The translations under genes and the position numbers were made by a program. 53,754 nt of DNA from DAOTYH01 sp034435015 (lineage in GTDB: Bacteria > Chloroflexota > Anaerolineae > Aggregatilineales > UBA3940). The stretch is from assembly GCA_034435015.1 (NCBI GenBank), contig DAOTYH010000084.1, positions 1 through 53,754 of the forward strand. Direction: 5' to 3'. Positions 39,562 through 47,843 of this stretch are shown in pieces. Numbering within the stretch: position 1 is the stretch's first letter; every line of letters begins with the position of its first letter. Below the pieces are notes generated by a model that was not told the DNA's origin, did no database searches, and saw nothing but the letters and a program-made list of their open reading frames with translations.

Positions 39562-42083
39562 ACGAGATACGTATCAACCGTAATCTGGCTCGTTGGATTC
39601 TGCTCGGCGTCGGCCTGATCGCTCTGGTCGTCATGGCCGTAGCCTTGCTGGCCGCACCGCAGAATAGATTCAATACCGTCAGCTATGTGGCTTTGGGAGT
39701 AAGCATCTTGGGGATTGCCGGCTTTGTCCTGCTTGATCCCCAGTCTGTCGTCAAAGCAATCACCGGCCGCACCGGCCAGTATGGGCTGACCACAGCCTTG
39801 ATGAGCCTGTTCTTCATCGCTTTTGTGGTGGCTGTCTTTATCATTGTGCGTTCGGCTAACATCACGCCGCTCGATCTGACGGAGGCTAGCCGGTACCGGC
39901 TTTCTGACACAACCATCCAGTTGCTGGCCGAACTCGAAGAAGATGTCCATGTGACCGGCTTCTTCACCCGCGATCAATCCGACCAACAACGGGAAGCCGA
40001 GATCTTTCTCAACCAGTACCAGAAGTACAGCAATGGCCGTCTGACTTACTCTTTCGTTGACCCTGACCGCAACCCGGGTGAAGCCGCCCGTCTGGGGATG
40101 ACCCGGTCGGGAGTGATGGTCTTTGAACAGGGCGATCGCACGGCTGAGGCGGCTAGTGTGACTGAGCAGTCCATGACCAGTGCACTGGTGCAGGTTCTGC
40201 GCGGCGAGGCACGCAGGCTGTATATTGTCACCGGTCATGGAGAGCGCCGCACAGATGATTTTTCCAATTCAGGTTATTCGCAGATCGGTAACCTGCTCAG
40301 CCGCGGCGGCTTTGAGGTCACCTCCCTGAATTTGCTGGAACAGGGCAGTGTCCCTGAGGACGCTGATCTGGTTTTGATAGCCGGGCCGACAGCCCAATTC
40401 TCGGCTACGGAGGTAGAGGCACTGCGTACCTACTTGCAGAATGGCGGGTCGCTGTTCCTGCTGTCTGAGCCGGGCGCGGCAGGCGGTGCGCTGGGGAGCG
40501 GCGTGCTGGGGGTGGACTTCAACGCGGATGCCTCTAGGGTGGTCACTGCCGGCTCAGATGGTTCTGCCAGGGTCTGGAATACGTCTACCGGCGAAGAGCT
40601 ATTGGTCATGCGCGGCCACACCAGCGATGTGCTGGATGCCGCCTTCTCCCCTGACGGACGTCGGATTGTCACGGCAGGGGCAGATGATACGGTGCGCGTC
40701 TGGGATGCCCGCACCGGCGAGCAGATCGCCCAACTAGAAGGGGAGACCCAGCTTGTCCAGCGTGTGATGTATTCGCCGGACGGCTCACTCATTGTCAGCG
40801 TCGGTCAGAATCAGGTTGTCAACGTCTGGAACGCTGAGACCCTCCAGCCGGTGGGCTACTCGCCTCTGACGGCAACTGTGCCGCTCTTTGCATCGGCCTT
40901 CTCCCCCGACGGCTCGCTGATCGCGGCTGGGGGCGGGCGCACATCCAGCGGGAGCAATGAGGGGATAGTCTATCTCTGGGATACTCGAACGGGTGAACAG
41001 CTTGCCGCTCAGACCCTTCACAGCAACATCGTGTTTAGCTTGGCCTTCTCGCCGGACGGTGGGACCCTTCATAGTGTGGGGCCGGACGGCTTCGAGGGCG
41101 TCATTGACCTGACGACTCTGGCTCAGGGGAGTGCAACGGCACGTTACGCAGATATAGGCATCACAGCCATCGTCCTGCCGCCGGATGGCAGTACCATCTA
41201 TGCCCTGCTGGATGGGACCATCCACATCCGCCCTGCAGATGCCCGTTCAGCCGATCAAGATGTTGTACTCAGCGGCCATACAGATGTGATCTGGGATATG
41301 GCCCTTTCCTCCGACGGCAGGCGGCTGGCCAGCGCCAGCCGTGACGGTGTTGTCCGCATATGGGACCTTGAAACCCAAACTGAACTGCTTCAGCTACAGG
41401 GACATGCTGTCGGCGACGCGCTGTTAAGCTACCTTGAGTCAGACTGGGGTATAAGGGTTGAGGATGACGTGGTGGTTGATCTGGCAACTGCCAGAGAGTT
41501 TGATTTCTTGACACCCGTGATCTACACCTATGACACTTCCTCGCCCATCACCAAGCCCCTGTGGGATAACGGGTTGCGGACTTTCTTTATCACAGCCCGA
41601 AGTATCACGCCGCTGGAACTGCCGGCTGGCTCGGTTCTCACAGTCAAGGAACTGCTGTCTACCTCCGGGCTGGTGAACGGCCAGATGGCTTCCTGGGGGG
41701 AGACCTCTAACCCCTCTGCAACCGGCTCATTGGCATACGACGAGCGCGATATTCCGGGGCCGGTTGTAGTGGGTGTAGCAATCGTCAATGGGACGACGGA
41801 AGGCCGCGTAGTGGTGATCGGCGATGCGGACTTTGCATCGAACTATGCCTTACAGTATGTCAACTACGGCAACAGCGACCTGTTCCTGAATGCCGCCAAC
41901 TGGCTGGCTAAGTCTGAGCGTGAGATCAACCTGCCCAGCCCAGATTTTACCCAGCGCACAATGGACCGACCGCTCACTACGGCAGAGATGATCATCTTCA
42001 GCATTGCCAGCGTGTGCCTGCTTCCGGCGGTAGGGCTGGCGGCTGGGGCGGTCGTATGGGTCGTGAGGCGGCGGAAACGCTAA
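39558..42083 (+). CDS. GldG-like ABC auxiliary protein with an inserted seven-blade WD40 propeller
   Basis: 841 residues. Three N-terminal membrane helices (about 10-33, 40-60, 80-98) and one near the C-terminus (about 809-832) flank an extracytoplasmic region. The GldG/IFT52-like part starts with LTEASRYRLSDTTIQLLAEL and contains RLYIVTGHGERR and GGSLFLLSEPG. Instead of continuing to the second half, the chain then carries residues 315-616, seven WD40 blades with SPDG turns and W-D/W-N ends (VWNTSTGEE, VWDARTGEQ, VWNAETLQP, LWDTRTGEQ, a degenerate fifth, a sixth, IWDLETQTE). The GldG fold resumes at GDALLSYLESDWGIRVEDDVVV. GTG 39558 is chosen over GTG 39549 because GAGGAGG is 8 bases upstream. 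Partners are the ABC proteins upstream and DUF4340 downstream. Function of the propeller is unknown. Confidence 0.9.
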   Translation: MNEIRINRNLARWILLGVGLIALVVMAVALLAAPQNRFNTVSYVALGVSILGIAGFVLLDPQSVVKAITGRTGQYGLTTALMSLFFIAFVVAVFIIVRSANITPLDLTEASRYRLSDTTIQLLAELEEDVHVTGFFTRDQSDQQREAEIFLNQYQKYSNGRLTYSFVDPDRNPGEAARLGMTRSGVMVFEQGDRTAEAASVTEQSMTSALVQVLRGEARRLYIVTGHGERRTDDFSNSGYSQIGNLLSRGGFEVTSLNLLEQGSVPEDADLVLIAGPTAQFSATEVEALRTYLQNGGSLFLLSEPGAAGGALGSGVLGVDFNADASRVVTAGSDGSARVWNTSTGEELLVMRGHTSDVLDAAFSPDGRRIVTAGADDTVRVWDARTGEQIAQLEGETQLVQRVMYSPDGSLIVSVGQNQVVNVWNAETLQPVGYSPLTATVPLFASAFSPDGSLIAAGGGRTSSGSNEGIVYLWDTRTGEQLAAQTLHSNIVFSLAFSPDGGTLHSVGPDGFEGVIDLTTLAQGSATARYADIGITAIVLPPDGSTIYALLDGTIHIRPADARSADQDVVLSGHTDVIWDMALSSDGRRLASASRDGVVRIWDLETQTELLQLQGHAVGDALLSYLESDWGIRVEDDVVVDLATAREFDFLTPVIYTYDTSSPITKPLWDNGLRTFFITARSITPLELPAGSVLTVKELLSTSGLVNGQMASWGETSNPSATGSLAYDERDIPGPVVVGVAIVNGTTEGRVVVIGDADFASNYALQYVNYGNSDLFLNAANWLAKSEREINLPSPDFTQRTMDRPLTTAEMIIFSIASVCLLPAVGLAAGAVVWVVRRRKR
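40476..40493 (+). repeat. In-frame flanking repeat, left of WD40 insert
   Basis: Encodes AAGGAL. It matches the segment at 41406-41423 (AVGDAL) at 13 of 18 bases and in the same reading frame. Confidence 0.5.
41406..41423 (+). repeat. In-frame flanking repeat, right of WD40 insert
   Basis: Encodes AVGDAL at the point where the GldG core resumes. Partner of 40476-40493. Confidence 0.5.
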
Positions 42084-42101
42084 GCAGTAAGGAGGTTTGA
42101 T

Positions 42102-42797
42102 ATGGCTCCAACCAAACGCCTGATTGTTGCGGCCGTCTTTCTTATCCTCACTGCGGCGTTAATCCTGATTGTGAAATACGTCCCGTTGGGGGGGCAGGCA
42201 GAGGAATCGGCGACAGAGAGTGTGCCGCCCCTGCTCTTCCCGGATGCGGCGGACAAAAAAGTCGTCAGCATTCAGGTGACAGATCATGAGACAGGCGGGG
42301 TCTTCAGCGCTCAGTTGGAAGACGATGTCTGGACAATCACTCAGGCTAAAGAAGGCAGTGATACCGGTCTTGGCGTGAATGAAGGGACAATCATCAACCA
42401 GACCTATTTCCTGCCCTTGCTGAGGCCTTCCCGTGTTCTCGATCAGATCGAGTCGCTGGCTCCCTTTGGCCTTGACACCGCGCAGTATACGGTCCAGTTT
42501 ACGCTGGATGACGGCTCCCAGTATTCCTTTGATGTAGGGTCCAAAAACCCTGGCGGCTCCAGCTACTATGTCAGACTGCCGGGTGACCCGAACGTCTATC
42601 TGATAGGCGTCTATAACCTTGAAACGTTGCTCGGCTTTGTGGATGAACCGCCTTACGTTCAGCCTACCCCTGATCTGACTGCCACATGGCTGGCCGAGGT
42701 GGTCACGCCTGCCCCAGAGCCGACAGCTACCCCGACGCCGGCCCCGACCGCCACGCCGACCGAAGAGGCCGCGCCGGAGGTCTCAGCGACTCCGTAA
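42102..42797 (+). CDS. DUF4340 domain protein
   Basis: 231 residues. One N-terminal helix (about 7-25), then DUF4340: KKVVSIQVTDHETGGVFSAQ, PFGLDTAQYTVQFTLDDGS, FDVGSKNPGGSSYYVRLPGD and VYLIGVYNLETLL. The last ~35 residues are Thr/Pro-rich. DUF4340 genes regularly follow GldG-like genes and are taken to be partners of that ABC system. AAGGAGG lies 6 bases before ATG; 18 bases separate it from the GldG-like stop. Confidence 0.88.
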   Translation: MAPTKRLIVAAVFLILTAALILIVKYVPLGGQAEESATESVPPLLFPDAADKKVVSIQVTDHETGGVFSAQLEDDVWTITQAKEGSDTGLGVNEGTIINQTYFLPLLRPSRVLDQIESLAPFGLDTAQYTVQFTLDDGSQYSFDVGSKNPGGSSYYVRLPGDPNVYLIGVYNLETLLGFVDEPPYVQPTPDLTATWLAEVVTPAPEPTATPTPAPTATPTEEAAPEVSATP

Positions 42798-42800
42798 TGA

Positions 42801-42854
42801 GAGGCTGGGCAACAGGGAGATATGCTGTTCTCGTCTCCCTGTTGCCTTCGCCTC
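42801..42854 (+). terminator. Long hairpin ending the ABC operon
   Basis: A 13-bp perfect stem (GGCAACAGGGAGA at 42808-42820 with 42834-42846) is extended by an outer GAGGC/GCCTC pairing (42801-42805 with 42850-42854). The T-tract is short. It lies 4 bases after the DUF4340 stop. Confidence 0.65.
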
Positions 42855-42857
42855 TGT

Positions 42858-42886
42858 TTGACAAGCTCCCCGCGACTCGATAGAAT
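42858..42886 (+). promoter_or_regulatory. tRNA-Ala promoter
   Basis: TTGACA (42858-42863), 17-base spacer and TAGAAT (42881-42886), 17 bases before the tRNA. Confidence 0.8.
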
Positions 42887-42903
42887 GACGCTGAAACTGT
42901 AAA

Positions 42904-42976
<73 letters not shown>

Positions 42977-42999
42977 TATAAACAGGGTTTGCCGGAAAA

Positions 43000-43024
43000 G
43001 GGACCTGTACGAGGTTCCTTTTTT
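43000..43024 (+). terminator. Terminator after tRNA-Ala
   Basis: GGGACC (43000-43005) pairs with GGTTCC (43013-43018), with one G-U pair, followed by six T residues. Confidence 0.7.
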
Positions 43025-43141
43025 ATGTTATGGACCAATTCGGCTGGCAGGCGGGTGTACTGCTTCTCGACCCCTTTGACGCTCCCCCGCTTGTATGTTA
43101 CGATGTGCTCGCTATCTGAGGCGCACACAGGAGACAGGCTG

Positions 43142-44869
43142 TTGAGCAGGCATATTCCCGCTAAGCGGTGGAATAGTGCCCCGCCCCCACCGCAGGGCTA
43201 CGTTGAGGCGTTGGAAAGCCAGCACCTGCACCGGGTGCTGGCGCAGGTGCTGTACCGGCGCGGCTACACCACCCCTGAATCGGCGTTTGCCTTCTTGGGA
43301 CACTACGAAGGGGATGATAATCCCTTTGCCCTGAAGGGGATGGTCGAGGCCGTCTATCGGCTGAGAATGGCGATTCGGCGCGGAGAGCCAATCGCAGTGT
43401 ACGGCGACTTTGACGCCGACGGCGTGTGTGCGACTGTCTTGCTGGTACAAGTCCTTCAACAGCTTGGGGCAAATGTACGCCCCTACATCCCCAGCCGCGT
43501 TGACGAAGGATACGGCCTCAACAGCCCGGCCTTGAAGCATCTGGCTGATGAGGGTGTGCGGGTGGTGCTCACGGTGGACTGCGGCATCCGCTCTATTCGG
43601 GAAGTCGAAGACGGCAACCGCTACGGGCTGGACATCATCATCAGTGACCATCACAGCGTCGGGCCTGCCATACCGCCTGCGCTGGCTGTCATCAATCCCA
43701 AACAGCCGGGCTGTCCTTATCCGGAGAAGATGCTGGCCGGGGTCGGCTTGGCCTATAAGATCGCTCAGGCGCTTTACATGGAGGCTCAGCGGCGGGGATA
43801 CAAACGAGGCGGCGAGTGGCGTCCTGACGACTGGCTTGATCTAGTTGCCATTGGCACAGTGGCTGACATTGCACCCCTGCGCGGGGAGAACCGTGATCTG
43901 GTACAGCGCGGCCTGAGGTGCCTGAATAAGCCTGAGCGTCCCGGCCTCAAGGCCTTATACGGTGTGGCAGGCGTCAAGCCAGGGGATGTCAACGCGGTGA
44001 CAATTGGATTTGTGATCGGCCCGCGCCTCAACGCGGCTGGGCGGTTGCGTACGGCGGCGCTGTCGTATGATCTTCTGTCGGCAGGCGATGTCAACGAAGC
44101 GGCCAAGCTGGCCGCTCAGCTTGACGCCCTCAATCAGGAGCGCCAGCAGAAAACGCTTCAGATGCAGGAATGGGCAGAGGAAGCCCTGCCCGGCGACCCC
44201 TCGGATGAACCCCTCTTGTTTGCCGCTGATCCCCGCTTTGAGCAAGGGATAGTCGGGCTGGTAGCCAGCCGCCTGACGGAGCAGTATTACCGGCCATCAG
44301 TGATCGTGCAGATGGGGCGGGAGGAGAGTCATGGCTCGTGCCGCAGTATCCCTGAGTTTCACATTACCCACGCCTTAGATGAGTGCAGTGATCTGCTGGA
44401 ACGGTACGGAGGCCATGCCGCCGCGGCAGGGTTCACGGTCCTGAATGAGAATATCGAGCCTCTACAGGAGCGGCTGTGGGAAATCGCGGCTGACAGTCTG
44501 TCGGATCAGGAACTTGCTCCCTCACTGGAGATTGATGCCGAACTGCCGCTTGGCGAGATCAACATGGAACTGGCTGAAGCATTGGCCCGCTTAGAACCGA
44601 CGGGGGAGGCCAACCCACCCCCTCTCTTCGTCACACGGGGAGTTACCATCACGCAGAGAACCACAGTGGGGGCAGAGGGCAAACATCTTAAACTGCTGGT
44701 CTCGGATGGGCAGACTTCGCTGGAGGCGCTGGTTTTCCATCAAGGGGAACTCCACGAGACCCTCCCGGAGCAGGTTGATATAGCCTATCACATCGAGGCC
44801 AGCACGTGGAACGGCCAACGCCGCCTGCAACTGAACGTTCAAGATATTCGACCAACCGAGGGGATATGA
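43142..44869 (+). CDS. recJ: Single-stranded-DNA-specific exonuclease RecJ
   Basis: 576 residues, normal for RecJ. DHH phosphoesterase motifs: VYGDFDADGVCATVLL (88-94 core), LTVDCGIRS, and IISDHHS (DHH at 169-171). The DHHA1 domain has GGHAAAAGFTV, and the C-terminal OB fold is present. It degrades single-stranded DNA 5'-3' in mismatch and recombinational repair. I start at TTG 43142: AGGAG is 8 bases upstream, whereas the longer frame would begin inside the tRNA terminator region. Its stop overlaps the epimerase ATG (ATGA). Confidence 0.95.
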   Translation: MSRHIPAKRWNSAPPPPQGYVEALESQHLHRVLAQVLYRRGYTTPESAFAFLGHYEGDDNPFALKGMVEAVYRLRMAIRRGEPIAVYGDFDADGVCATVLLVQVLQQLGANVRPYIPSRVDEGYGLNSPALKHLADEGVRVVLTVDCGIRSIREVEDGNRYGLDIIISDHHSVGPAIPPALAVINPKQPGCPYPEKMLAGVGLAYKIAQALYMEAQRRGYKRGGEWRPDDWLDLVAIGTVADIAPLRGENRDLVQRGLRCLNKPERPGLKALYGVAGVKPGDVNAVTIGFVIGPRLNAAGRLRTAALSYDLLSAGDVNEAAKLAAQLDALNQERQQKTLQMQEWAEEALPGDPSDEPLLFAADPRFEQGIVGLVASRLTEQYYRPSVIVQMGREESHGSCRSIPEFHITHALDECSDLLERYGGHAAAAGFTVLNENIEPLQERLWEIAADSLSDQELAPSLEIDAELPLGEINMELAEALARLEPTGEANPPPLFVTRGVTITQRTTVGAEGKHLKLLVSDGQTSLEALVFHQGELHETLPEQVDIAYHIEASTWNGQRRLQLNVQDIRPTEGI

Positions 44870-45864
44870 CGAGTCAGCCATCTTCATCATCTGACCAGAC
44901 CACGCTGGTGACAGGGGGAGCAGGTTTTATCGGTAGCCATCTCGTGGACGTGCTGTTGGCACGCGGCGAACGTGTCATCTGCTTGGACAATTTCTCTGAT
45001 TACTATAACCCCGCCATCAAGCGCCATAATATCACAGCCCATCTCCAGCATCCTAACTATGTGCTGGTCGAAGGGGATATTCGTGACCGCGCCCTTGTGA
45101 TGCAGGTGTTTGAGCAGTACCAACCGGCGCGGGTGGCTCACCTTGCCGCCATGGCGGGCGTGCGTTACTCAGTCGAGCGTGCCCCCCTGTATGTGGACGT
45201 GAACCTGCAAGGTTCAATCCATCTGCTGGATGCGGCGCGGGAATATGGCGTCCAGAACTTCGTGCAAGCCTCGACCTCATCCATCTATGGCGCAACTGAT
45301 CAGTTCCCTTTCCGTGAAGATCAGCCGACTGACAGGCCCCTTGCTCCCTATCCTGCCACCAAGAAGGCCTGTGAAGTGATGGGGTATGCCTATCACAATA
45401 TGTTCGGGTTGAACTTCACCGCTTTGCGCTTCTTCACGGTCTATGGCCCCCGCGTGCGTCCTGACATGATGGCCTATACGGTCATGGAGAGCATCCTGCA
45501 TGACAAGGAGATCACAGTCTACGGCCCCCCTGATATGCATCGGGACTGGACCTACGTGGATGACATCGTGAGCGGGGTAGTGGCCGCCCTTGACACGCCG
45601 CTTGGCTATGAGATCATCAATATCGGGCGGGGAGAGCCGGTGCGTCTGGCTGACTTTGTGGATATTATTCAAGAATTGGTCGGCAAACCAGCGCGTATTA
45701 AGACCGTCCCTGCTCCCCCCAGCGAGCCGCCGATCACCTATGCTAACGTAGACAAGGCCCGCCGGTTGCTCGGCTATCAGCCTCATACCTCCATTCGCGA
45801 GGGACTGCGTCATACGTGGGCTTGGTATCAGGCCATTGAACACCTTTCATCCAGTGCGGAATAG
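44866..45864 (+). CDS. NAD-dependent nucleotide-sugar epimerase (UDP-glucuronate 4-epimerase-like)
   Basis: 332 residues, extended SDR. NAD site TGGAGFIGSHLVDVL, catalytic Tyr/Lys in APYPATKKACE and Ser in QASTSSIYGAT. The sequence LDNFSDYYNPAIKRHNI and RFFTVYGPRVRPDMM resembles UDP-glucuronate 4-epimerases (GAE/CapI) more than GalE. It would supply sugar donors for surface polysaccharide. ATG overlaps the recJ stop, so the pair is translationally coupled. The glycosidase-like gene starts 10 bases after its stop. Confidence 0.88.
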   Translation: MTSQPSSSSDQTTLVTGGAGFIGSHLVDVLLARGERVICLDNFSDYYNPAIKRHNITAHLQHPNYVLVEGDIRDRALVMQVFEQYQPARVAHLAAMAGVRYSVERAPLYVDVNLQGSIHLLDAAREYGVQNFVQASTSSIYGATDQFPFREDQPTDRPLAPYPATKKACEVMGYAYHNMFGLNFTALRFFTVYGPRVRPDMMAYTVMESILHDKEITVYGPPDMHRDWTYVDDIVSGVVAALDTPLGYEIINIGRGEPVRLADFVDIIQELVGKPARIKTVPAPPSEPPITYANVDKARRLLGYQPHTSIREGLRHTWAWYQAIEHLSSSAE

Positions 45865-45874
45865 ACCTATTCTC

Positions 45875-47809
45875 ATGAACATTCGACCTTCTGCTTCGCT
45901 CAAAAATATCTTACGCTTGGCGTTGGCCGCCTTGACCTTTGCGGTTGCTCTCCTGTCTGCTGTAGAGCGCGGTACAGCCCAGCAGTCATTTGACCCTCGT
46001 TTCGGGCTGGTCAACGCCTTCGAAGCGCCCCAGGCCGCCGTTGAGTCGGGGGCAGCATGGGAGCTGTTGACCTTCCGTTGGGATCAGCTTCAGCCTGATG
46101 GGGCCGCTCAGTGGAATGCCAGCCCCGAAGTGGATGAATGGCTCTCCAGTGTCCGTGCCGCTGGCCGTGAGGCAGTCGGTGTGCTGGTTGGTACACCGGG
46201 CTGGGCTACCGACGGAAGTGCCGGCGTGGGTGTCCCGCGCGGACTTTATCTCCCGATCAGTGACAGCGGTAATCTCTGGGCTGGTTTTGTGCGTCAGGCG
46301 GTCAGCTATTACGGCACTCGCGGGATCAACCGTTGGGTGATCTGGGAGGACCCCGACATAGCCCCTGCCGCGGCGGGGAGTCAGTGGGCAGGCTCAGTTG
46401 AGGATTATTACCAGTTGGTTAAGGTGGCCTATCTGGTTGCCAAGCAGGTCAACCCCAACGCCGTGATTCATCTGGGCGCTGTAAGGTATGCTGATCCTTC
46501 GTGGTTTGGGCGCTTTCTGGATGTAGCGGTAGATGACGTGACTGCTCCCGCTAACAACTACTATTTCGATGTGGCGACTCTCCGCCTCTTCTTCTCTCCT
46601 GAGCGCGTCTATACTCTGACGCAGAACCATTACTACCTGATGGACCAGAGAGGCATACCGCTCAAACCGGTCTGGATCAACGGGACCAATGCACGGCCCG
46701 CCATAGACCCCGATGTTTACCCGCCCAACACAACATTCAGACAACACCCGCGCGTCACACTGGATCAGCAGGCGGCCTTTATTGTACAAGCCTATGCGCT
46801 TGGCTTTGCCGCCGGCGCTGATCGAATTGCCGTCTACCGCTTGGTGGATAACTTGGATGAGGATCAGGGGCAGGCCTTTGGGCTGTTGCGTGCCGACGGG
46901 ACGCCCCGCCCGGCCTACACGGCCTATCGGATCGCAGTGCGTGAGTTCAGCGGGTTTGTATATGCGCGGCGGGTGGTCGAAGGCACACAGCCCCTGTTGG
47001 ACTATGTGCGTCTGACCTTTGCTGACAAGGTGACTCACGTCGCATGGGCGCGGGGCGGCGCGACCGCCACTCTGATTGTGCCGGCCCGTAGTCAGCAGGC
47101 GCGTCTGCTTGACTTGCTTGGCAACGAATGGCTGGTCAGGCCGATCAATGGCGAGTATCGTGTGGTGGCTGGCGGCGCAGAGTGCAACGATCCCGCAGAA
47201 GGTTGCCTGATCGGCGGAATGCCTTGGCTGCTGGTTGAGGAAGGCCTGTCAAATCCCCTTAACGAGACTCCGCCTCCTGTGCGTGTCGAAGAGGGAGGCG
47301 TTCTGCCTACTCCTGATCCGAGTGTGGCGCTCACCGCTACAGCGCTGGCTGTGCCGACTGCCACTCCAACAGCCTTGCCGACAGCGACCGCTACATCTAC
47401 CCCAGTGCCTACTGCGACTGAGACTGAAGCGCCGACCGCTACACCGGCCCCCACAGAGACGGCCTCCCCTGTGCCGGCTGTTGTGCCGGCCCTCGCCCCC
47501 ACCCCTCTACCCGACCCTTGGGCGGCGCTGGGGCCGAGGGGCTTTTCGGCGGCCCTGCCGTTTGTGCTGATCGGGCTGGGGGTGCTGGTGATTGGCGGAG
47601 CGGGGTGGTACTTTATGGCAGGGAAGCGTTCGCCAGCCCCGCCGCCTGAGGCTCCGCCTCCTCCGCAGGGAGAGGATCAACCAGCGCCGCCGCCTGAACC
47701 TGCCCCTGCGGATGAGTCGGTCGGCACGCCGGAGAAGACAAAGCCGCGCCGCCGCCGAAAACGGCAGGCCGACTCACCCAACGATCCGCCTCCTGAGGAT
47801 CAACCTTAG
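45875..47809 (+). CDS. Secreted glycoside-hydrolase-like TIM-barrel protein, C-terminally anchored
   Basis: 644 residues. Signal peptide (about 1-33, ALAALTFAVALLSA ... GTAQQ), TIM-barrel domain (about 38-375), a beta-sandwich-like stretch, a long Thr/Pro/Ala linker (about 470-560), one membrane helix (about 560-582) and a Pro/Lys/Arg-rich tail. The barrel resembles GH39/GH5-type enzymes: FRWDQLQPDG and GVLVGTPGWATDGS. But the acid/base motif WNEP reads WEDP (RWVIWEDPD), and the segment where PVWxxE would bring the nucleophile reads KPVWINGTNAR. Both catalytic Glu appear altered, so it may bind rather than cut sugars. The start ATG 45875 fits the signal peptide; the ribosome binding site is weak. 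Confidence 0.7.
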   Translation: MNIRPSASLKNILRLALAALTFAVALLSAVERGTAQQSFDPRFGLVNAFEAPQAAVESGAAWELLTFRWDQLQPDGAAQWNASPEVDEWLSSVRAAGREAVGVLVGTPGWATDGSAGVGVPRGLYLPISDSGNLWAGFVRQAVSYYGTRGINRWVIWEDPDIAPAAAGSQWAGSVEDYYQLVKVAYLVAKQVNPNAVIHLGAVRYADPSWFGRFLDVAVDDVTAPANNYYFDVATLRLFFSPERVYTLTQNHYYLMDQRGIPLKPVWINGTNARPAIDPDVYPPNTTFRQHPRVTLDQQAAFIVQAYALGFAAGADRIAVYRLVDNLDEDQGQAFGLLRADGTPRPAYTAYRIAVREFSGFVYARRVVEGTQPLLDYVRLTFADKVTHVAWARGGATATLIVPARSQQARLLDLLGNEWLVRPINGEYRVVAGGAECNDPAEGCLIGGMPWLLVEEGLSNPLNETPPPVRVEEGGVLPTPDPSVALTATALAVPTATPTALPTATATSTPVPTATETEAPTATPAPTETASPVPAVVPALAPTPLPDPWAALGPRGFSAALPFVLIGLGVLVIGGAGWYFMAGKRSPAPPPEAPPPPQGEDQPAPPPEPAPADESVGTPEKTKPRRRRKRQADSPNDPPPEDQP

Positions 47810-47815
47810 CGCTCC

Positions 47816-47842
47816 AGAGGGCGTCATTCACCGGCGCCCTCT
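47816..47842. terminator. Hairpin between convergent glycosidase-like and ProRS-like genes
   Basis: AGAGGGCG (47816-47823) pairs with CGCCCTCT (47835-47842), 11-base loop, followed by TTTC on +. It lies directly between the two stops, at 47809 and 47844. Confidence 0.65.
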
Positions 47843-47843
47843 T

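Noticed and set aside
38985..42883. Many minus-strand and alternative-frame open frames across the ABC operon
   Set aside because: Shadows of long, well-supported plus-strand genes with overlapping start/stop codons.
42989..43141. 51-codon N-terminal extension of RecJ
   Set aside because: It would begin inside the tRNA terminator region, lacks RecJ similarity, and TTG 43142 has a good ribosome binding site.
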